The notes beneath the pieces were generated by a model. That model was not told the DNA's origin. It saw only the letters and a program-made list of their open reading frames with translations, and did no database searches. Below are positions 57,359 through 64,000 of a stretch of DNA of 64,000 nucleotides, piece by piece. Each line of letters starts with the position of its first letter. The stretch's first letter is position 1. This DNA comes from Leuctra nigra (Eukaryota > Arthropoda > Insecta > Plecoptera > Leuctridae), in assembly GCA_934045905.1 (NCBI GenBank), contig OW203761.1, forward strand, positions 29,376,964 to 29,440,963, given 5' to 3'. A program made the position numbers and the translations under genes.

Positions 57359-57910
57359 ATTCGCACAACCAAGATCAGTTCTGCACTCTAGTGGTAGAGA
57401 TGTGGTACTAGAGGAAAGGGTTCAACATTCAATTATCCATAAGGAACCTGTAGAGTTTGGATACCTCTACATCATACACTATTAAACATAGAACCATAAA
57501 AATTGTAAGTAGTATAGAAAAGATTATGCTTTTTCGATCTGTCACCTCAGAAATGTATTTATTGTGTCTAAATAATTATAAAATAACTTTCCGTATGAAG
57601 CAAATACGGCTTATACTGTCGCCTGATTGGTCTGTTGAACCATTTCCTGTACTCTGATTGGCTGCTGCATTTCATGTTTGCATGATTAATACGCTGCAAT
57701 TTAACCTCTGAGAAAAATTCTGAGGTGACAGATCGATAAAGCATAATCTTTTCTATACTCGTTACTTTTTTCAGGGTTCTATGTTTAATAGTGTATGAAG
57801 TAGATGTATCCAAACTATACAGGTTCCTTATGGAGAATTGAATGTTGAACCCTTTCCTCTAGTACCACATCTCCACCACTAGAGTGCAGAGCTGATCTGA
57901 TTGTGCGAAT
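57359..57910. mobile_element. Long-armed foldback element (about 550 bp)
   Basis: Arms of roughly 140 bp: ATTCGCACAACC, CTGCACTCTAGTGGTAGAGA, GGGTTCAACATTCAATT and CACTATTAAACATAGAACC, with their complements in reverse order on the right. The centre includes an inner complementary pair around CTTTTCGATCTGTCACCTCA. No protein-coding capacity. Confidence 0.88.
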
Positions 57911-58150
57911 TGAGTTCTTGAGCGTTATTTCTGAAAATTGGCAAAATCTCTTAAATTGTTGGTCCCAATGACGAAGAAACATTTGAAAGTGATCGAGTGT
58001 CTCATTTTCACTTTTCAGACAATTCTTAGGATTTGTTTCAAATCTATTCAAATGACCTCTGGTATGGCAATAGTGTAGTATTTGCACAATTTCGGATCGG
58101 TGCGACCTGAGAATTATTGAGAGAAAAAAGCAAAGAATCTGCGAAAAGAG

Positions 58151-58506
58151 TACCGTAAAACGGGGTAATGCTGAACAACAAAAAGGTTTTTTCAATTACA
58201 TGTGTGCCATGACTCATGTTCAATCTCATGCAGTATGCTGCATGAGATATCAGAACTTTCTGCACGAATCTAGTAGAACCTATCTTCAGATTTATCATGT
58301 TCACACCTCAAGTTATTATAGAAAATGTGTGAGTTTTTTTTTAATTTTCCAGTATACATGGAAATTTAACTCTTTTTCTTCCAGCATCATAAACACACCT
58401 CCAATAATTATTTTAATCAAAAAACATTACAAAATAATTATGCCCTGAAAATTTTATTCGCAAAAGTAAGTCAAATTTCGTTCAGCATTACCCCGTTTCA
58501 CCGTAC
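58151..58506. mobile_element. Foldback MITE with TACCGTAAAACGGGG ends
   Basis: TACCGTAAAACGGGGTAATG at the left pairs with CATTACCCCGTTTCACCGTA at the right; the complementarity continues to CTGAAC. 356 bp. The interior is AT-rich with no ORF of note. Confidence 0.8.
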
Positions 58507-61500
58507 CATAAAGCTCCTAAAGCTCGCGTCCTTTTATTTCGCCAGTGTCCAGGTATGACGACTCCGACTGAGGGCGTTTGCCGTCCGACATTCATTCTCT
58601 CGATGTGACACGAGACAAGATCGAGTCGGATTGATGGATTAGTCGTCCATGTGTGAAGGAAGAGAAATGTTAATGCACTGCATTGATATTGATTGGCGAT
58701 GTTTTTAGACCGCCGACATCAGATTGCGGTGCACAGAGACATGTCCTGGGCTTGTTAGATGGCAATTTATGATTTCACTTACTGTCAATTGGAAATCTGT
58801 CCTTTGTCAGTGTACAGTCGCGTAGAATCAACAGTTTCTGAACAACAGGAAAGTAGAACAAGAGTCAATGAAAAATGAAAATGATAATATTTGTGGATTT
58901 TTTGACAACAAAAACACACACTTTTGTCTATACTCCATTTGGAGAGGACCTTTCAGCACCTGAGGGCAAATGCCAAAATACAATCGCCAATAAAATGCTG
59001 AAAACACCTCAGAAATTTGTATTTTTGTTGCTCCTCTACTATTTTTATAGGGTGAAATGGAGGTAGTGCCAGTAATAGCCAAAATTAGCGTCGAAAATGG
59101 GAATTCCAACCAGAAAATAGATTTTTCGCTGCTGCTGCAATTTCCGTGTCAAACGTCTTTGTCTACTAGCCAGAAAAACAAATTTTGATTTTGTTAGGGC
59201 CGGTTCTGAGCCGGATTAACTAAATATTGGACTAAATTGGCGGTACAGACAATCAGATACCTCAAAATGATTGAAACAGTTGAATTTAATCCAAAAGACT
59301 GTTAATCCACCACAATTTAACTTTGGTAATATCGGGCATTATGTTATGTTTTTTTTATTCTGGTTTGACTATAAATACACTTGGAGAGTATAGCGATTTC
59401 CTCAAGCTATAAAAATGCACTACTTTCTGTCGCGGAATGTCAGCTAAGTCCGCGCGCACTATTTGCTGACTCGCGATCCCTCCGCACTGTTGTCCAATCA
59501 GACCCCGCATACCGTTATCTCTCTTGAAAAGACACATTTTACTTTCAATCCAACTTATAGCCAGATCTGTCTTTTCCAATATCGTAAGATAGCTAAAGTA
59601 CGCATAAAACAGGTATGTCTAATAGACAGATAACAGCAATGAGATGCATACCGAGTGTACGAGTGCTGGTATTTTCACATCAGGTTGTTCGGGGTCTGCA
59701 TGATGATGATGATGATGATGGTTTTCACGCCGAGGAGATTAATGGCTGTGTATGACTGATGCCTTCCTGTCTCATGAATCGAAAGCAGAGCAGTTATTAA
59801 GACAGCTCATGTGCGAGAATTCTTGTTTTAACGGCTCTGGAATCAGTGGCGGGGCAAGTTGGGAGATAAAGGCTTTAGCAGCTGCAGTGGCGGGACAATT
59901 TTATGTAGATTGGTAAGTTCTAAATTTAAATTGAATCGTAGATTATTTGTAAAAGTTTTTAAAAAATCGAAACTAATTTGTGTTAAGCTCTTGGCAAGCA
60001 ATTAACATCGTTCCAGAACTAAATAAATTGTACTTCAACATGAAAATGATTTTGTAAATTATCAACTATTCCAGTGAGGTGACTGAAAATTTAAATCACG
60101 AAATAGGTCAAACTATTGCTCATAAAGGAAGAAAATGTATTTTCCTCATTCTATAAGTGATTCTACAACCCACTTGATGTTTTACCTCCAATATTTCAGT
60201 CCCGATTTTTTTTACGAAATATTGACTACAACTACAATTATTACTCTAGAGACTTACAAGTGGGCTCATAATAACTTTATTTGTACCCTGGCCACAAGCA
60301 ATACAAAATGAGGGGTTTCTCAATGAAAGATCCGGTACGTACCGATTTAATTTGAGAAATACTGCAATACAAATCCCAAATTAGGGCTTAGTCGTTCTAT
60401 TCGTATTTTTTTTTTAAGATCAGCTCTCTGTGTTCAACGGTTATTCATTTTATTTTACCCGTTTGGATCGTCCCGGATAATTTTTTTGACTTTGCAAAAT
60501 GAGATGATTTCGCTTAATATCGGTCCTAACATCTTCTTACTATATTTGCCCTGAAATTAAAATCTCATACCCTCCCTAGAATACCCTTCATAAAAAAAAT
60601 ACATGCAAATTTTAGCACAATTTTTGCACAATTTCCTGCAGAAAAATGTCTGAAGTACTTAAACACACTGTCCAAAGAACAATGGAGAAATATCGGCAAG
60701 GCTAACATTATTGAGGGCTCTTTTCTCCCCCTACTTCCCCTCTTCCGGAATGACCCTGACTGCGCCACTGGTCGGAGGAACCAGTAAATCAGTGTAGGTC
60801 ATCCTCAAGTTGCATGATCTGATAAAGTTCAACGGAAGGTCTTATCATTGCTCGGATGTGTCCATTACTCAACGTCGTCCGAGGTAATAATTAGCTACAT
60901 TAATTAATATTACGAGTCATACATAGCAGCGGTAATTAACACTCTGTGGTGTGCAGTTCTTTAAGAGTGTGTAGAAATAATCTAAGTTGATGTGCTGAGG
61001 AAGGATGTAGAAAGCGGTGCCAAGTGAGTTAGGTGATTCAAGTTTCATGTCAACGCTGAGTTATGCAAGCAATTAAAAACGTACCTTTTTATCTGGTGAC
61101 AAACTAAATTGTCTTGTGAAAAGTGAGAAGAGGTTATTTATAAACCTTGCCGAAAATGAATCAATTGGTACGTAGGTAAAGAATTTTTATATTTGAAAAC
61201 TTATTTCGAACAGTTTTGTAAAACTGAAAGAAAGATCAATTTCATTATATTGTTCATCCCAAAATCAATAAAAGAAATTATTTTTTAAACTTTAAACCAT
61301 ATCAAGAATGTATCAAGAATGTCAAGAATGTCAAGAAGGTAAGAATGTTTGTCCTTAAACAAATTTTGTTCTCCAGTCATTCGATTATGTTTACTTAAAA
61401 TATAAAGTTGCATCGTGAATTGGTAAACACTAACGTGAAATTTAGATTTATGGAAACAAAAAAAGAATGAAAATCCTTATTCTGACACCCTTTCGTAATT

Positions 61501-64000
61501 CCAACATATCTCATTGAAATTTGTGGAAAATTAATTTATTATAATTATTACACAACCATAAATTGCTAATTGTGACTAACCAGACATGATCTAAAGTACA
61601 AAACTGTATCGCCTCTAACTCAATCTAAATCTAAACAAAATGTCTACGTTTAATCTAATAGATCTCGGTAAACTCACGCCTGAGATTATCGCATGCACTG
61701 GCGCAATTAGGCCAATAATCAAGCCTCTGGTGTGTGGGGGAGGGGGAGGGGGAGGGAGCGAGGGGTGGGAGCGAGAGAGATGACGAGATAACCGGCAAGA
61801 CTCACAATTAACGCTTCATAATTCGAGAGATTTATTTCACTTTATAAAGGAACGTGTAAATCACGACTGCGAGACGTCATTAGGTAATTGCGTCTTAGAT
61901 TGACTATCGTCGTCTCTTTCTTGAGTCGAGAAGTCTTCTCAAAACGCAAGATAAAACAATAGTTTAAACTTACTTGTAAAATAGATCATATTGGTTTCAA
62001 AGTTTTGACAAGGAAATTGCAAAATTATTACTCCGCAGCTCTCGGAACTCGATTGAACTCGAAATTACTTCATGGATAGAAATAGAGATACCAAGTTTTG
62101 AATATTTATTTCAAAGAAAATGACAGAACGATGATTAATGTTTGATAATATTGTCAATATTTCAAAACGTGGAAAGTGGTTATAAAAATCAGGAGCCTGA
62201 ACATTCACGATCTTTAGCGATCTTTAGTTAGGCCGGGGACGTGGAAATTTGCCAAAACTTGGCGGACACTTCAAGGAATAAAAACACATTCAAATGCGAT
62301 TCAAAACTTTGTCCAACGACACAACAGAAAATGTCACTTATTCTTCAGAGCAAATGTTTCCTTGTCTAATTCAATACGAGAACAAGAAATGCAAATTACA
62401 ATAGCGGATGTCATAAATAAAAAGCATGCTGGGTCGCATGTTTCGAATGACACATAAAACAGCCGACGACTCAAAGCAGTGTACGCCACTGTTCACGTTC
62501 ACACATACGTGACCATTGATCGTCCCGCCACTGGACGTCTTCACGTAATGTACGTTCTCTCCAAGTCGTCTCGTAGGCCTATCCACAATCAATCAACCGT
62601 GCACCACCTGTATAAAGCTAACCTTGATCATACAAATTGCCTCATTTTCGAAGAAAGCTAAAGCCCAACACCACACAAACCATTTCGGAGTTACAAGACT
62701 GACAAATTTATTACTCTGCTAAAACTTATTGTACCCCTCCCCATACGGATCCGGGATACATCAGAAAGAGAAAGAACATAAATAACATAATGGAAGTTAG
62801 ATAAAATATTCTTTTCTACTCGAAGCTTATTCCCTCGCCTCACCCCATGAATCTGGATCGTCAATCAAAGGGTAACGAATGGTGGCCTAACTACGCTCTG
62901 GTCTTCACTCTTACCAGAGATCGGCCTTGTCTATTTCAGTAGTAAACCGGTTGAATTATTGTTTTAGTATGTCATGAATATGATATAGTGGCGACCTCTT
63001 CTCTAGCCTGGAGCCGGAGATGGCGGCTTTTTCTACCCTCCTTGCGCCCCCCGTCGAGGTTCGAACTAGTTGCCAACAATGAGAGCACCCGGAGCAAGAC
63101 GCTCAGTGCATGAAACAGGAAGACATTTTAAATCGCTGGCTAATTAGAGATGGATTGTTGTGCATAGAACGATTTTATCAATTTCAATGTAAGGGTTGAC
63201 TCTTTTCATTATTTCAATTGCGACTTTGTACAAGTATGTGGCCTAGAACGAATTTTATGGTCCTGTTTCGGTGCAATCAAATATAAATCACTTGTAGTTA
63301 ACAGTAGCTGTCATATCGTTGCTTTGCTTACTGAAAAAGAAACACCTTTTTAAGATTTCAATAGAGTTGGTACATTGGTACATGGCGTTCTTCCGGCTTT
63401 TATTCTGAGACTCTCTGTTCGACTCCAGGAGCTGGCTGTGATGATTGTGGTACTATGTGATTTACAAGATTTCTTGATTATAATGCACGAAATTCGTGTT
63501 CAGTTTCCACAAATATGAGAGATGTTTTTGTTTAGCGACAATAAAAACCAATAATACCGTGATTAGTTAATTTGTTCACAATTAAAGAAAGATGCTACGT
63601 CGGAAAATATTGATAGTTCAATAATAAAATACGATCATGGTGTCGTTTTTAGAAAACTGTGTTCAATACAAACTGTACAATTTCTAAATTGTCACTCTGG
63701 ACACCTTTGTACAAAAAATTTCGCGTGTTAACATGGCCATAACGTGCCATTTTTATGTCTGTGGTTGTACATAAATGGTAAAGTAATTTTAAAAAGCAAA
63801 AAGCATATTGGTTCTGCTATTTTAACCAGTACCATTTGAACGTTCATTATTTTCAAAGATTGGTTTCTGTTGCTCCCAATTGCCGAGAGCATAAAGTATA
63901 TACACCATGGGAATGCCAAAAATGTGTATGGGCAGTGAGTGGTCGCGCAAGATCTCTATTGTGATGCTGGATGCTGGATGGGCGGATGACTTAGTGAAGT
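58507..64000. other. Intergenic, no gene supported
   Basis: AT-rich sequence with a short (GAT)n near 59701-59719, a quadruplex-capable G tract (61736-61769) and a GC-rich patch near 63000-63110. All ORFs are under 100 codons and show no domain or splice context. Confidence 0.5.
61736..61769 (+). other. G-quadruplex-capable tract
   Basis: GGGGGAGGGGGAGGGGGAGG followed by GAGCGAGGGGTGGG: at least five G runs with one-base loops. Confidence 0.65.

Overview
The window looks like nuclear DNA from an insect, most likely a hemipteran (inference). It is AT-rich, its genes are split by large introns with GT..AG junctions, and it is crowded with foldback and hAT-type miniature transposons, SINE-like pieces, poly-dG runs and minisatellites. 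There are no bacterial operons, rRNA genes, tRNA genes or CRISPR arrays. Four protein-coding genes can be reconstructed exon by exon.

The left 39 kb (minus strand) is a tandem cluster of three genes for four-helix MARVEL-domain membrane proteins. (1) A singles bar-like gene, of which the first two coding exons lie inside (2759 down to 773); the rest runs off the left edge. (2) A complete 169-residue MARVEL gene, coding exons 14607-14720, 11118-11312, 8601-8726 and 6103-6177, with a probable untranslated first exon and CRE-bearing promoter near 16.6-16.8 kb. (3) A complete 176-residue CMTM4/plasmolipin-like gene, coding exons 38844-39008, 24130-24297, 22993-23109 and 22354-22434. All introns seen are phase 0, and the intron after the first coding exon sits just behind a shared PG-x-x-K motif in all three, so they are duplicates of one ancestor.

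The most unusual feature is that these genes carry tandem arrays that begin or end at their splice junctions: 154 bp x4 over the exon-2 acceptor of the first gene, 97 bp x4 over the exon-2 acceptor of the third, a roughly 30-bp array on the exon-3 acceptor of the second, and 54 bp x17 starting four bases inside the exon-1 donor of the second. The 54-bp array is open in frame with exon 1. A further 82/86-bp array (16 copies) lies inside intron 3 of the second gene.

On the plus strand, 44.7-50.9 kb encodes a complete 616-residue BTB-BACK-Kelch protein of the KLHL26 type in five coding exons. It should act as a substrate adaptor for a Cullin-3 ubiquitin ligase. A four-codon upstream ORF overlaps its start codon.

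The remainder is transposon-rich. A repeat of about 1.3-1.8 kb with a hairpin terminus occurs twice in inverted orientation (3.1-4.4 and 29.9-31.7 kb) and carries arrays of composite ETS/CRE/YY1-like motifs. hAT-type elements with 8-bp target duplications lie at 16.9-17.4, 51.6-53.8 and 54.4-55.0 kb. The one at 51.6 kb contains a TA-flanked element, which in turn contains a truncated non-LTR retrotransposon. From 51.1 to 64 kb no gene could be supported.
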